This document shows, one piece after another, positions 8,030 to 18,635 of a DNA stretch of 64,000 nt. This stretch comes from Austwickia chelonae NBRC 105200 (GTDB lineage: Bacteria; Actinomycetota; Actinomycetes; Actinomycetales; Dermatophilaceae). The notes under the pieces are model-generated. The model saw only the letters and a program-made list of their open reading frames with translations, searched no databases and was not told the origin of the DNA. Made by a program: the position numbers and the translations under genes. How positions within the stretch are numbered: position 1 is the first letter of the stretch; each line of letters starts with the position of its first letter. Location: positions 124,001 through 188,000 of the forward strand of contig NZ_BAGZ01000009.1 of assembly GCF_000298175.1 (NCBI RefSeq). The letters are read 5' to 3'.

Positions 8030-9430
8030 TCAGCTCTCCCGAAGGGCATCGACGACCGGCACCTGCACGGCCCGGCGCGCAGGAGCACGTGAGGCGACCA
8101 GCACCAGACCCGCGGAGCACACGACGAGTGCGCCCAGCAGCGACCAGGGCACTCCGAGGGGGATCCCCGAGTAGAAGGAGCCCATCAGGGACTGGACGGC
8201 GGCCACCCCGAAGAAGGTGCCGAGCAGGACGCCGGTGCTGATCGCACCGATCCCGAGGGCGACCGCTTCCCGGGTGATCATGGCCTTGATCTGCGCCGGG
8301 GTGAAACCGGTGGCGCGCAACAGTCCGATCTCGCGTCGGCGTTGGATGATGGTCATCGTCATGGTGGCGACGAAACCGACCGCGGCGACCACGAAGGACA
8401 CCAGTACGAGACCGACCATCACGGCCTGGAAGACATCGAGGATCCGGATGAGGGAATCGCGCTGCCATGGCTCGACCCGATCCTGGATGTGCAGGACGAC
8501 GACCTTCGCTGTTTCACTCGCGACCGCGAAGGTCACGACGAGGCTGACGCCGAGGATCATCCCCATGGTGGACCTGGTGGTGCGTACGGGATCTTTCACG
8601 GCGTTGCGGCGGGCGATGCGGGCGGTCGGGTCGTCGCCCAGCAGGCGTCCCAGTGCCGAGATCGCGAGGGGGACGACGAACCGCCCGCCGGTGAGCAGCC
8701 CGGTCATCAGCAGTGTCGATCCGAAGAAGGCGGCGAGCACGCCCATCTCGGCCCGCCGTTCGCCCATGGCCATGCCGGCGGCCATCCCGGCGAGTCCGCT
8801 GGTCAGGAGCGTCCAGGTCAGGATGGCGCGGGTGCGCGAGGCCTGCGGTGTGAGTGGCGTGGGTGCCTTGGTGGAGGACAGGGCGATGGCCGGCGGGACA
8901 CTCAGGACGACGCGGGTCCCGGACCAGGAGGCGACGGCCGCTGCGATGCCGATGGTGGCGACGGTGATGAGCAGGTAGCCGCTGAACCAGGGGTAATCGA
9001 GCTCGGGGATCTTCTTCTCCTCGATGAGCCAGAGGATTCCGGCGCGGAAGAAGCCCATGCCCAAGATGGTCCCGAGGATCGCGCACAGGCCGGCGGTGAC
9101 GGTGGTGGTACCCATCACGCTGGTGCGGATCTGTCGCGGTCGCGCACCGAGGGTGCGGAGCAGGGCGATGTGGGTGAGCCGGCCGGCGAGGACGGTGTCG
9201 ACGCAGTGGCTGATGACCACGGAGGCGACGTACACCGCGGTCATGACGAGGACGGCGGTGATCGTGCTCAGCATGACGGCCATGGAGACACGGCTGTGTT
9301 CCGGGGTGGCGGCCACCGCGGTGGCGGAGAACATGACGAGCAGCGTCGCGTAGAAGCCCATCAGGGCGGCGATGATGCCGACCGACCCCAGTTCGAGGGG
9401 TGAGTCGATGACGGGGGCGCGCCTTTTCAT
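8030..9430 (-). CDS. FtsX-like ABC transporter permease (MacB/LolC type)
   Basis: 466 residues with eight predicted membrane segments in two FtsX-type sets: an N-terminal set (about residues 20-180) and, after a break around 210-270, a C-terminal set in which FQAVMVGLVLVSFVVAAVGFV, the coupling-helix region RRREIGLLRATGFTPAQIKAM, and the final helices match the FtsX family. Its start ATG overlaps the stop of the ATPase gene as ATGA, so the two are translationally coupled. The large periplasmic MacPCD domain of MacB is missing, which fits the small actinobacterial permeases linked to envelope stress or peptide resistance. Confidence 0.88.
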   Translation of the reverse strand: MKRRAPVIDSPLELGSVGIIAALMGFYATLLVMFSATAVAATPEHSRVSMAVMLSTITAVLVMTAVYVASVVISHCVDTVLAGRLTHIALLRTLGARPRQIRTSVMGTTTVTAGLCAILGTILGMGFFRAGILWLIEEKKIPELDYPWFSGYLLITVATIGIAAAVASWSGTRVVLSVPPAIALSSTKAPTPLTPQASRTRAILTWTLLTSGLAGMAAGMAMGERRAEMGVLAAFFGSTLLMTGLLTGGRFVVPLAISALGRLLGDDPTARIARRNAVKDPVRTTRSTMGMILGVSLVVTFAVASETAKVVVLHIQDRVEPWQRDSLIRILDVFQAVMVGLVLVSFVVAAVGFVATMTMTIIQRRREIGLLRATGFTPAQIKAMITREAVALGIGAISTGVLLGTFFGVAAVQSLMGSFYSGIPLGVPWSLLGALVVCSAGLVLVASRAPARRAVQVPVVDALRES

Positions 9431-10176
9431 GCGGCCTTCCCCTCGATGTTGATGAGCATGTCGGAGATCTGGTGCGGGCTGAGCGCGCCGTGGTCGGCGA
9501 CGATCTGTCCGTCGGCGAGGACGAGCACCCGGTCGGCGTGGGAGGCGGCGACGGGGTCGTGGCTGACCATGATGATGGTCTGGTTGTACTCGTGGACGGC
9601 GGTGCGCAGCAGGGTGAGCACTTCGGCCGAGGAGCGGGTGTCGAGGTTTCCGGTGGGTTCGTCGGCGAAGATCACGGCGGGTCGTCCGGCGAGTGCCCGG
9701 GCGACGGCGACGCGTTGCTGCTGCCCGCCGGAGAGCTCACCGGGGCGGTGGGTGGCCCGCCCGCCGAGGCCGAGCACGGTGATGAGGTGGTCGATCCAGG
9801 AGCGGGTCTCCTGGTCGATGCGGGTGCCCGCCAGTTCGAAGGGGAGGTGGATGTTCTCCCGTACCGTCAGGGTGGGGATGAGGTTGAAGGACTGGAAGAC
9901 GAAGCCGATCTCTCGGCGGCGGATGAGGGTCTTCTGGTCTTCGTTCAGGGTGTGCAAGGGGTGCCCGGCGACCCAGGCTTCACCGCTGGTGAGCTGGTCG
10001 AGGCCGGAGGCCACGTTCATGAAGGTGGATTTGCCTGACCCGGAGGGTCCCATGACGGCGGTGAACCCACCGCGGGGGATATCGACGTCGAGTGCGCGCA
10101 GGGCGTGCACTTCACCTGCGCCGGTGCCATAGGTCCGGTAGACCTTCCGGAAGATGACGTGACCTGTCTCGTTCAT
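9427..10176 (-). CDS. ABC transporter ATP-binding protein (MacB/LolD type)
   Basis: 249 residues. Walker A GPSGSGKST (about residues 42-50), Q-loop FQSFNLIPTLTVREN, signature LSGGQQQRVAVARAL, Walker B VIFADEPTGNLD and H-loop VSHDP are all intact. The E-P-T-G-N-L-D form is typical of the LolD/MacB mechanotransmission group. It couples to the FtsX-like permease encoded next. The gene lies about 100 bp downstream of the response regulator on the same strand, separated by a hairpin, suggesting that the two-component system controls this transporter. Confidence 0.93.
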   Translation of the reverse strand: MNETGHVIFRKVYRTYGTGAGEVHALRALDVDIPRGGFTAVMGPSGSGKSTFMNVASGLDQLTSGEAWVAGHPLHTLNEDQKTLIRRREIGFVFQSFNLIPTLTVRENIHLPFELAGTRIDQETRSWIDHLITVLGLGGRATHRPGELSGGQQQRVAVARALAGRPAVIFADEPTGNLDTRSSAEVLTLLRTAVHEYNQTIIMVSHDPVAASHADRVLVLADGQIVADHGALSPHQISDMLINIEGKAA

Positions 10177-10254
10177 GTTTTTGAGATTAGGTTTTCGCGT
10201 TTGCGGGGTCGTCCTTCCAGAGGTGCATTCTGGGATACGTCGTGCGGTGCATCT

Positions 10255-10280
10255 GCCCGTACATCTTCCGATGTACGGGC
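10255..10280 (-). terminator. Hairpin between response regulator and ABC operon
   Basis: Perfect 10-bp arms GCCCGTACAT / ATGTACGGGC with a 6-nt loop, 2 bp after the regulator stop. It could also act as an operator upstream of the ABC genes, since it lies within 100 bp of their start. Confidence 0.6.
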
Positions 10281-10282
10281 GG

Positions 10283-10945
10283 TCAGATCAGACCGTGTTC
10301 GTAGGCATAGATGACCAGTTGGATACGGTCGCGCAACCCCATCTTGGTGAGGATCCGAGAGATGTGGGTCTTCACGGTCGCTTCGGAGAGCACTTCGAGT
10401 GCGGAGATCTCAGCATTGGACAGGCCGCGGGCGGCGTGGAGAAAGATTTCTTTCTCCCGGGGGGTGAGCCGGTGGTGTCTTTCGTCGGGAGTCCTCTGGA
10501 CGGGGGTGTGGGTGTGCTCGAGGAGTCGTCGGAGTGCTCCGGCGGAGACGATCTGGTCTCCGGCTGCGACGGCGCGGATGGCGGCGAGGACGAATTCGGG
10601 TTGTGAGGATTTGAGGATGAAGCCGCTGGCTCCGGCGGCGATGGCTGCGGTGACCGAGTCGTCCAGGTCGAAGGTCGTCAGGACGAGGACACGGGGGCAG
10701 CTGGCCCCGTTGTCGGTGGCGGGTGAGGTGGCGGCGGTGATACGGCGGGTGGCTTCGATGCCGTCCATGGTGGGCATGCGGACGTCCATGAGCATGACGT
10801 CGGGCTGGTGTCGAGCAGCTGATCGGACGGCTTGAGCGCCGTCGGCGCATTCGTCGACGACATCCATATCGGGTTGGGAGCGGAGCAGCATGGCGATTCC
10901 CGCGCGGAAGAGTGCTTGGTCGTCGGCGAGAACGACCCGGATCAT
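10283..10945 (-). CDS. NarL/LuxR-family response regulator
   Basis: 220 residues. Receiver domain (1-120) with acidic pocket DD at 8-9, phosphoacceptor D54 in MLMDVRMP, conserved T/S region VLTTFD and lysine in FILKS. The output domain (about 150-215) is LuxR-type HTH with LTPREKEIFLHAARGLSNAEI and ATVKTHISRILTKMGLRDR. Start ATG overlaps the kinase stop (ATGA), so kinase and regulator are co-translated. It probably regulates its own operon and the ABC pair downstream. A decayed copy of its output domain is found at 2845-2939. Confidence 0.95.
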   Translation of the reverse strand: MIRVVLADDQALFRAGIAMLLRSQPDMDVVDECADGAQAVRSAARHQPDVMLMDVRMPTMDGIEATRRITAATSPATDNGASCPRVLVLTTFDLDDSVTAAIAAGASGFILKSSQPEFVLAAIRAVAAGDQIVSAGALRRLLEHTHTPVQRTPDERHHRLTPREKEIFLHAARGLSNAEISALEVLSEATVKTHISRILTKMGLRDRIQLVIYAYEHGLI

Positions 10946-12090
10946 GCTGTTTCTCCTTGCATTTCGGGCAGAGTGATGTCGACCTGCCAGTGGTCATCGT
11001 GTCGGGCGGCGCGGAAGGTGCCTCCCAGCAGGCGGACCCGTTCAGCCATCCCGTCGAGTCCGTGCCCGTGGTGCGTGTTGTTCTTCTGGGGGTGGACAGC
11101 GTTCGTCACGGTCAGACGGTATCCGCCCGTCCAGTTCTCGCTGACGCTGACCGGTACTTTCAGGTCGCCGTGTTTGAGGGCGTTGGTGAGGCATTCCCCG
11201 AGGAGGCGTTCTGCGGTGACGGCGAGCAGGGGGTGATCGGGGATCGTGCCTTTTTCGTCGTGTTCGAGGATCATCCCGGCGTCGCGCATGCGTGTGAAGA
11301 GCTGGTGCCGGCCTCCGGTCAGGGCGTGTTCTCCAGAGTCCCCGGAGCGGAGTTCTTCGAGAAGAGCGCGGAGTTCGTCCATGGAACGGCGAGCGGTGTC
11401 TGCGATGGTCCGGAGGGCTTGTTCGGCTTCGTCGGGGGCTTCGTGGAGTCGGTAACGGGCTCCGTCCGCCTGGGCTGCTACGACGGCCCAGGAGTGGGCG
11501 GCGATGTCGTGCATGTCGGCGGCGATACGGCGACGGATCTGTTCCTGGTGGTAGCGGTCGGCAAGTCGGCGTTGTTCGACGGCGTCGAACCGTGCTTGTA
11601 GGGCCAGTGCCCGCTGCAGTTTGGCGTATCCGCTCAGCCAGCCTCCGAAAAGGAGCGGGGCGGAGAGGAGGAGGACCGGCACCAGGGAGAGGATGAGGGA
11701 GACCGGGTTCATGAACAGTTCGTTCCAGCGCACTTGCCTCGGCTGACTGAGGTGCAGGATGACGAAGGCTCCTATCCCCAGGCCACAACAGGCCAGCCCC
11801 CATCTGCGGATCTGCGCGTCGGGGTCCATCCCGAGCCGCCGGGTCAGCAGGAAGTAGACCCACACCAGCAGGAGGAGCAAGGAGCCGGTGAGGATCTGGA
11901 CCACCCCGGAGAGCAGGGCCAGCACGGACATCCACAACGGGTGTCGACGTTGCACCGCGACGGCGGCGGCGACCAAGCTGATCGAGGAGGCCACGCTGTA
12001 CGATTCCGCGGCGGCCATGATGATCCCGGTCATGGTGAGGAGCACCGCGAGGAAACCGTCCCAACGCAGCCATCTCGGGCGGGAGATCAT
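10942..12090 (-). CDS. Sensor histidine kinase, HisKA_3/NarX-like
   Basis: 382 residues. About six N-terminal membrane helices (residues 10-155, little extracellular sequence, like DesK/LiaS-type intramembrane sensors), a coiled stretch (155-190), the dimerisation motif ADMHDIAAHS with phosphoacceptor H194, and a C-terminal HATPase_c domain with N-box ECLTNALKHG and G-box GHGLDGMAERVRLLGG. ATG at 12090 is preferred: the hydrophobic domain begins 10 residues later, whereas a further 37 upstream residues are Arg/Pro/Thr-rich and lack coding character. It phosphorylates the regulator encoded in overlap. Confidence 0.92.
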   Translation of the reverse strand: MISRPRWLRWDGFLAVLLTMTGIIMAAAESYSVASSISLVAAAVAVQRRHPLWMSVLALLSGVVQILTGSLLLLLVWVYFLLTRRLGMDPDAQIRRWGLACCGLGIGAFVILHLSQPRQVRWNELFMNPVSLILSLVPVLLLSAPLLFGGWLSGYAKLQRALALQARFDAVEQRRLADRYHQEQIRRRIAADMHDIAAHSWAVVAAQADGARYRLHEAPDEAEQALRTIADTARRSMDELRALLEELRSGDSGEHALTGGRHQLFTRMRDAGMILEHDEKGTIPDHPLLAVTAERLLGECLTNALKHGDLKVPVSVSENWTGGYRLTVTNAVHPQKNNTHHGHGLDGMAERVRLLGGTFRAARHDDHWQVDITLPEMQGETA

Positions 12091-12405
12091 GGTGACAGTC
12101 TGCCCCGCTGGGGTGGATTCTCCCGTTTCAGGGCACCGGGTGCGGTGTCCTCGGGGTGGCCGGTGTTGGTGAAAAGTCAGAAGAGCAAACGGGCCAGGCA
12201 CAGTGCGCGCCGGCTTCGGAAATCTTCCCGCAGCAGGGGTCGGACGGGCCCGGGGTCCTCTTCCTAGGCCGGCAACGCAGCAGGACAGGCCCCTCCCCGA
12301 CCAGTTTCACGAATACCGTTCACAGTCGGGTTTCCGCTGTCTGGTGCAACTTTGAGAGAAAAAGAGACAAGGCCCGACTTTCCGGTGACATGTCCATACC
12401 CCTAG

Positions 12406-13782
<1,377 letters not shown>

Positions 13783-13803
13783 GCCTGCGGTCACCCTTCC
13801 GCT

Positions 13804-13872
13804 GGGCCGACTCGTCGCCCCGGGCCGGAACATCCTTCACCGGATGTCCGGGCCCGTGGCGACGAGCGGCCC
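13804..13872. terminator. Large bidirectional terminator between gdhA and ppdK
   Basis: A long interrupted stem of about 28 paired bases: GGGCCG, CTCGTCGCC and GGACATCC-type blocks on the left recur as the reverse complement on the right around a short TTCACC centre. It lies between two convergent stop codons 100 bp apart. Confidence 0.85.
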
Positions 13873-13884
13873 ACGATCAGCAGA

Positions 13885-16587
13885 TCAGCGGAAGTCGCTG
13901 CCCTCCGCGGTGCCCGAGGCCCGCCCGGCCTCCAGACGCGCCACCGGGACGCGGAACGGGCTGCACGAGACGTAGTCCAGACCCACCGTGTTGAAGAAGT
14001 GGATCGACTGCGGGTCTCCGCCGTGTTCGCCACACACACCGAGGTGCAGGTCGGGGCGGGTGTCCCGGCCGGCTCGAGCGGCCAGGTCGACGAGCTTGCC
14101 GACGCCGCTCTGGTCGAGGGTCTCGAAGGGGCTGACCCCGAAGATGCCTCGCTCGATGTAGTTGCTGAAGAAGGAGCCTTCGACGTCGTCCCGGCTGAAG
14201 CCCCACGTGGTCTGCGTGAGGTCGTTGGTGCCGAAGGAGAAGAACTCCGCGGCTTCGGCGATCTCGCCGGCGGTGATGGCCGCACGCGGCAGCTCGATCA
14301 TGGTGCCGATCGGGACGTCGCGCAGGTCGACGCCGGTGGCCTCGGAGACCTCGGCGGCCACCTGGCGGATGGCGTCCTTCATGATCTCGAGTTCCTGCAC
14401 TGCGCCGACCAGCGGGATCATGATCTCCGGTTGGGGGTCGCCCCCGGCCTTGCGGCGCTCAGCAGCGGCTTCCAGGATCGCCTTGGCCTGCATCTCGAAC
14501 AGGCCGCGGATGACCAGGCCCAGTCGTACGCCGCGCAGACCCAGCATCGGGTTCTGCTCGTGCATGCGTTCCACGGCGGCCATGATCTTGCGCTGGTCCT
14601 CGGCGAGGTCGAGTCCCTGTGCCTGCGCGCGTGCCTCCAGGTGGATCATCTCCGACTGGGCGGGGAGGAACTCGTGCAGCGGCGGGTCGAGGAGCCGGAT
14701 GGTGACGGGCAGTCCGTCCATGGCCTCGAGGATCTCGACGAAGTCGCCCTTCTGGAGCGGGGCGAGGGCGTCGAGGGCTGTTTTCTTGCCTTCGGCGCCG
14801 TCGGCGAGGATGAGGTCTTCGACGAGCTGACGACGGTCGCCGAGGAACATGTGCTCGGTACGGCACAGGCCGATGCCCTGGGCGCCGAAGCGGCGTGCAC
14901 GGGCGGCGTCCTCGCCGGTGTCGGCATTGGCACGCACGCGCAGGCGGCGTTGGGCGTCGGCGATGCGCATGATGCGGTCGACGGCTTTGACGAGTTCGTC
15001 GGCGGCGATCTCCTCGTCGTTGAGCTGCCCTTCGAAGTACTTCACGACGGGCGGGTCGACGACGGCGACTTCACCGGAGAAGACCTCACCGGTGGTGCCG
15101 TCGATGGAGACGACCTCTCCGGCGCGCAGGACGGTGCCGTCCTTGAGGGTCATGGTTCCGGCACGGACGTCGATGTCGAGTTCTTCGGCACCGCAGACGC
15201 AGGTCTTGCCCATGCCGCGGGCGACGACGGCGGCGTGGGAGGTCTTCCCACCGCGGCTGGTGAGGATGCCCTGGGCGGCGATCATCCCGGTCAGGTCGTC
15301 GGGGTTGGTCTCCCGGCGGACGAGGATGACCTTCTTGCCTTCCTGGACGGCTTCGACGGCGGCATTGCTGGAGAAGCAGATCTCTCCGACGGCGGCGCCG
15401 GGTGAGGCGTTCATGCCTTTGGCGATGCGGGTCTTCGGCGCGGCGGCGTCGAACTTGGGGAACATCAGGTTGACGAGCTGGTCGCCGTTGACGCGCTGGA
15501 GTGCTTCGCCTTCGCTGATCTTGCCTTCGTCGACGAGCTGGCAGGCGATCTTGAAGGCGGCTTCGGCGGTGCGCTTGCCGACGCGGGTCTGCAGCATCCA
15601 GAGTTTCTTGTTCTGGACGGTGAATTCGATGTCGCACAGGTCTTTGTAGTGCGCTTCGAGGGTGGACATGATGTCCATCAGCTGGTCGTAGGCGGCTTTG
15701 TCGACGCGTTCCATGTCGGCGAGGGACATGGTGTTGCGGATGCCGGCGACGACGTCCTCGCCCTGGGCGTTCTGGAGGTAGTCGCCGTAGACGCCCTGCT
15801 GGCCGCTGGCGGGGTCGCGGGTGAAGGCGACGCCGGTGCCGGATTCCATGCCGAGGTTGCCGAAGACCATGGAGCAGACGTTGACGGCGGTGCCGAGGTC
15901 GGCGGGGATGCGTTCCTGCCGGCGGTAGAGCACGGCGCGTTCGGAGTTCCAGGAGCGGAAGACTGCGCGCATCGCTTCGAGCAGTTGTTCCTTGGACTCC
16001 TGCGGGAAGTCCTTGCCGGTCTCTTCCTTGATGATCGCCTTGAAGCGGTCGACGATCTTCTGGAGGTCGCTCGCGTCGAGGTCGAGGTCGGACTTGGTGC
16101 CCTTGGCGTCCTTGGTCTCGTCCATGACGTCTTCGAACTTCTCGCCGTCGATGTCGAGGACGGTCTTGCCGAACATCTGGAGAAGTCGGCGGTAGGAGTC
16201 CCAGGCGAAGCGGTCGTTGCCGGTGACGGTGGCGAGGCCGTTGACGGACTCGTCGTTGAGCCCGATGTTGAGGACGGTCTCCATCATGCCGGGCATGGAG
16301 AATTTGGCACCGGAGCGGACCGAGACGAGGAGGGGATCGTTCGGGTCGCCGAGTTTCTTGCCGTTCTCCGCTTCGATCTGGGCGACGTATTCGTCGATCT
16401 GCGCGGAGAGTTCTTCGGGCTCGCTGCCTTGGGCGAGATAGGCCTTGCAGGCTTCGGTGGTGATGGTGAACGAGGGGGGGACTGGCAGGCCCATGTTGTG
16501 CATTTCGGCAAGGTTTGCACCTTTTCCGCCCAACAGGTCCTTCATGTCTTTGTTGCCCTCGGAGAGGCCGTACACGAACTTGCTCAT
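13885..16587 (-). CDS. ppdK: Pyruvate, phosphate dikinase
   Basis: 900 residues. It interconverts pyruvate + ATP + Pi and PEP + AMP + PPi. N-terminal ATP-grasp domain (LLGGKGANLAEM near residue 20; RSGAKFSMPGMMET near 112), the phosphohistidine domain with TSRGGKTSHAAVVAR (H451), and the C-terminal TIM barrel with general-acid cysteine C875 in DYVSCSPFRVPVARL are intact. It is about 25 residues longer than clostridial enzymes. The PPDK regulatory kinase/phosphatase is not seen nearby. Together with pckG (59027) it gives the cell two routes around the PEP/pyruvate/oxaloacetate node. ATG 16587 starts directly at the conserved MSKFVYGLSEG. Confidence 0.97.
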   Translation of the reverse strand: MSKFVYGLSEGNKDMKDLLGGKGANLAEMHNMGLPVPPSFTITTEACKAYLAQGSEPEELSAQIDEYVAQIEAENGKKLGDPNDPLLVSVRSGAKFSMPGMMETVLNIGLNDESVNGLATVTGNDRFAWDSYRRLLQMFGKTVLDIDGEKFEDVMDETKDAKGTKSDLDLDASDLQKIVDRFKAIIKEETGKDFPQESKEQLLEAMRAVFRSWNSERAVLYRRQERIPADLGTAVNVCSMVFGNLGMESGTGVAFTRDPASGQQGVYGDYLQNAQGEDVVAGIRNTMSLADMERVDKAAYDQLMDIMSTLEAHYKDLCDIEFTVQNKKLWMLQTRVGKRTAEAAFKIACQLVDEGKISEGEALQRVNGDQLVNLMFPKFDAAAPKTRIAKGMNASPGAAVGEICFSSNAAVEAVQEGKKVILVRRETNPDDLTGMIAAQGILTSRGGKTSHAAVVARGMGKTCVCGAEELDIDVRAGTMTLKDGTVLRAGEVVSIDGTTGEVFSGEVAVVDPPVVKYFEGQLNDEEIAADELVKAVDRIMRIADAQRRLRVRANADTGEDAARARRFGAQGIGLCRTEHMFLGDRRQLVEDLILADGAEGKKTALDALAPLQKGDFVEILEAMDGLPVTIRLLDPPLHEFLPAQSEMIHLEARAQAQGLDLAEDQRKIMAAVERMHEQNPMLGLRGVRLGLVIRGLFEMQAKAILEAAAERRKAGGDPQPEIMIPLVGAVQELEIMKDAIRQVAAEVSEATGVDLRDVPIGTMIELPRAAITAGEIAEAAEFFSFGTNDLTQTTWGFSRDDVEGSFFSNYIERGIFGVSPFETLDQSGVGKLVDLAARAGRDTRPDLHLGVCGEHGGDPQSIHFFNTVGLDYVSCSPFRVPVARLEAGRASGTAEGSDFR

Positions 16588-17094
16588 GAGTACTTTCCCG
16601 GTACCTTCCCTGTGCGCCAGTGAACGGGGTCGGACGACAGCCTAGGACCTTTGGCATGTCCACATCGCAGGGCCTAGGTCCCAGGTTCGCGCCGAAACCC
16701 TTGCGGCATGGGGGTCTTGGCTCCGTAGAGATCCCCTCATTTCGGGGGAAACTGTGGCAAGCCTCACCTGAGGAAGCGATGGTTTCGCGGCGCCGGCTCC
16801 ACCCAGGCCCCGCGCGGGGCGCCCCCCTCGACGGGGGCTCACCCTCTGAAGACGCACGTCGACCAAGAGCGTCGGCAATGATGGGGGCCATCATTATTGA
16901 CGGTTCAATATTTTCTAAGGGGACTCACCGGAGGACACGCCGTAAATCTCCACGGTTCGGATAGATACATGCACTAGCGTCCGCAGCGAGGAACGTTTCT
17001 CTCACCCAACAATTCCTCAGTACGGAAGCGCGCCCTCTGGATTTTTCCATCTCACCTTGCGCGCCTTCACCTTTCCTCAGAAGGAGGCTGGACC
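16588..17094. other. Divergent promoter region of about 500 bp
   Basis: Lies between the starts of ppdK and a secreted protein. Two CCTAGG hexamers occur near 16641 and 16672. No ORF with believable composition. An AAGGAGG site at about 17080 serves the next gene. Confidence 0.45.
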
Positions 17095-17499
17095 ATGTCT
17101 TCCACCGTTTTCTCCGTAGCGGCTACAACCTTGGCCCTCTCGGCATCACTCTTGGCCACACCGCCCGCCTCGGCAAGCACGCCGAGCATGGCTCCGCAGG
17201 CCATAGAAGCCGCCACTCTGGCATCCCGGCCTTCCAACCCATTGCTCGAGAAATGCCCTAGCGGCCACGCTTGCCTGATAGATCCTTCCGGGAATTACAA
17301 CAACTTCTACAAGTACGGCAGCTACAACTTGACTGACGTACATGGTGATTGGATTTTCTGCAATAATCAGACCGGAGGCGCCAGGGTGAACCTGCACTTC
17401 GGCCTCAACGGAACCGGGGGCGTCGCAAAAACAATTCCCGCTGGCGAATGCCATATGTATGGCATGACTCCCGTGAATTCCTTCACTCTCGCACCCTGA
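17095..17499 (+). CDS. Small secreted protein, peptidase inhibitor I36-like
   Basis: 134 residues with a Sec signal peptide (about 1-28, ending ASA-S). The mature part has four cysteines, with CPSGHACLIDPSGN near residue 54, two aromatic-rich strands (NFYKYGSYNL) and a final GECHMYGMTPVNSF. The CPSGxxCL opening recalls actinobacterial secreted proteins of the I36 inhibitor/beta-gamma crystallin-like group; the match is by pattern only, so the inhibitor function is unproven. AAGGAGG lies 9 nt before ATG. A strong U-poor hairpin follows. Codon use is slightly lower in GC than neighbours. Confidence 0.65.
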   Translation: MSSTVFSVAATTLALSASLLATPPASASTPSMAPQAIEAATLASRPSNPLLEKCPSGHACLIDPSGNYNNFYKYGSYNLTDVHGDWIFCNNQTGGARVNLHFGLNGTGGVAKTIPAGECHMYGMTPVNSFTLAP

Positions 17500-17509
17500 C
17501 CCCTCCTCG

Positions 17510-17565
17510 ATCAGGCCCCCCGAAAGAACGATCTCCCCAGGAGATCAGGTTCGGGGGGGCCTGAT
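17510..17565 (+). terminator. Hairpin terminator after secreted protein
   Basis: 15-bp arms from ATCAGGCCCCCCGAA to its complement near 17550-17565, with a nested small stem GATCTCC/GGAGATC in the loop. It starts 10 bp past the stop codon. Confidence 0.85.
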
Positions 17566-17729
17566 TGCATTTCCCACCCATTGATACCTAATTGTCCTTT
17601 TTAACCTATTCCCCACGTCACTCCATCCAATTTTTAATGGTACAAATATCAACTTAAGTTTCCGTGCCACACGCCGGCGAGTTCCTTGCATGCATCCCCT
17701 ATCGGCTCTACGTTCCAGGTGGAGGAATC

Positions 17730-18635
17730 ATGCGAAACATAGACTCACTCTTATCCATATTGAACGATCCACCGGGGGTTATATTTTTAGGCGAATGCTG
17801 CGGCACCATCGGCGAGCTGTGGCAAGGCCCGGTCTCCTATCAGGGCGAAGAGCGGGTAGGAATCGTCTCCTACCCAGGATCACGACGCAGCCGGGTGACT
17901 TTCGCCCCGCCCGGCAATCACTCCAGTGGAATTCCCCTGGGCTGGAAATCACGTAAGGCTGCGGAACTCTTCGCCGAGGAGACCGGCCTGCCCGTCCCCC
18001 GCGGACAATGGCTGTGCTGGAGCGAACTCCCCGAAGGACGCGGCATGTCCAGCTCGTCCGCCGATATCGTCGCCACCCTGCGGTGTCTCACCGACTACCA
18101 CGGGCTCATCGAGGACACCGCGCTGTACGAACGGGTGATGAGCCGGATCGAACGCTCCGACCCGATCTTCGCCCCCACCCCCCGGCTGTACCTGACCGGC
18201 GCCCATCACACCGTCACCGCCTTCCCCACCCCGGCCCTGATCTGCTGCTACTTCCACCACGGCCACGCGGTGAGCACCTGCGGGGTCACCGAGAAAGCGC
18301 TCCTGACCTGCTATGCCGCTCATCGCCGCCGTTACCAGGACTCCCTGGCGATGATGGCGCACGGGCTCAACGCCGGTGATCTCGCCATGATCGGCGAAGC
18401 CACCACCGCGAGCGCACTGCTCGCGCAACACCATCTGCCCAATCCGGCGGTCGGCCACGCTGCTGCGGTCGCCGGAGAACTCGGCGCATTGGGGATCTTC
18501 CGCGCCCACACCGGGAGTCTCGTCGGGATGCTCTTCGACGCCGATGCCCCGCCGAACCGTCTGCTCGTCGAAGAGTCCATCACGGCACGCGTGGGCGTGA
18601 CCACTGTCCATTGGGAGGGACTTCATGCACGTTGA
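17730..18635 (+). CDS. GHMP kinase, L-threonine kinase (PduX)-like
   Basis: 301 residues, the length of Salmonella PduX, which makes L-threonine O-3-phosphate for the aminopropanol arm of cobalamin. The substrate/phosphate motif GTIGELWQGPV (about residue 25) and the GHMP ATP loop GRGMSSSSADI (about residue 105) are clear; the C-terminal glycine-rich motif LGIFRAHTGSLVGMLFD is also present. ATG 17730 is chosen for its GGAGG site 5 nt upstream. Its end overlaps the PLP enzyme gene by 11 bp, so the products probably act in sequence on an O-phospho amino acid. Homoserine or serine as substrate cannot be excluded from sequence alone. Confidence 0.8.
   Translation: MRNIDSLLSILNDPPGVIFLGECCGTIGELWQGPVSYQGEERVGIVSYPGSRRSRVTFAPPGNHSSGIPLGWKSRKAAELFAEETGLPVPRGQWLCWSELPEGRGMSSSSADIVATLRCLTDYHGLIEDTALYERVMSRIERSDPIFAPTPRLYLTGAHHTVTAFPTPALICCYFHHGHAVSTCGVTEKALLTCYAAHRRRYQDSLAMMAHGLNAGDLAMIGEATTASALLAQHHLPNPAVGHAAAVAGELGALGIFRAHTGSLVGMLFDADAPPNRLLVEESITARVGVTTVHWEGLHAR

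Noticed and set aside
14000-16894. Several ORFs of 220-600 codons opposite or across ppdK
   Set aside because: All are frame shadows of ppdK, which has complete catalytic motifs.
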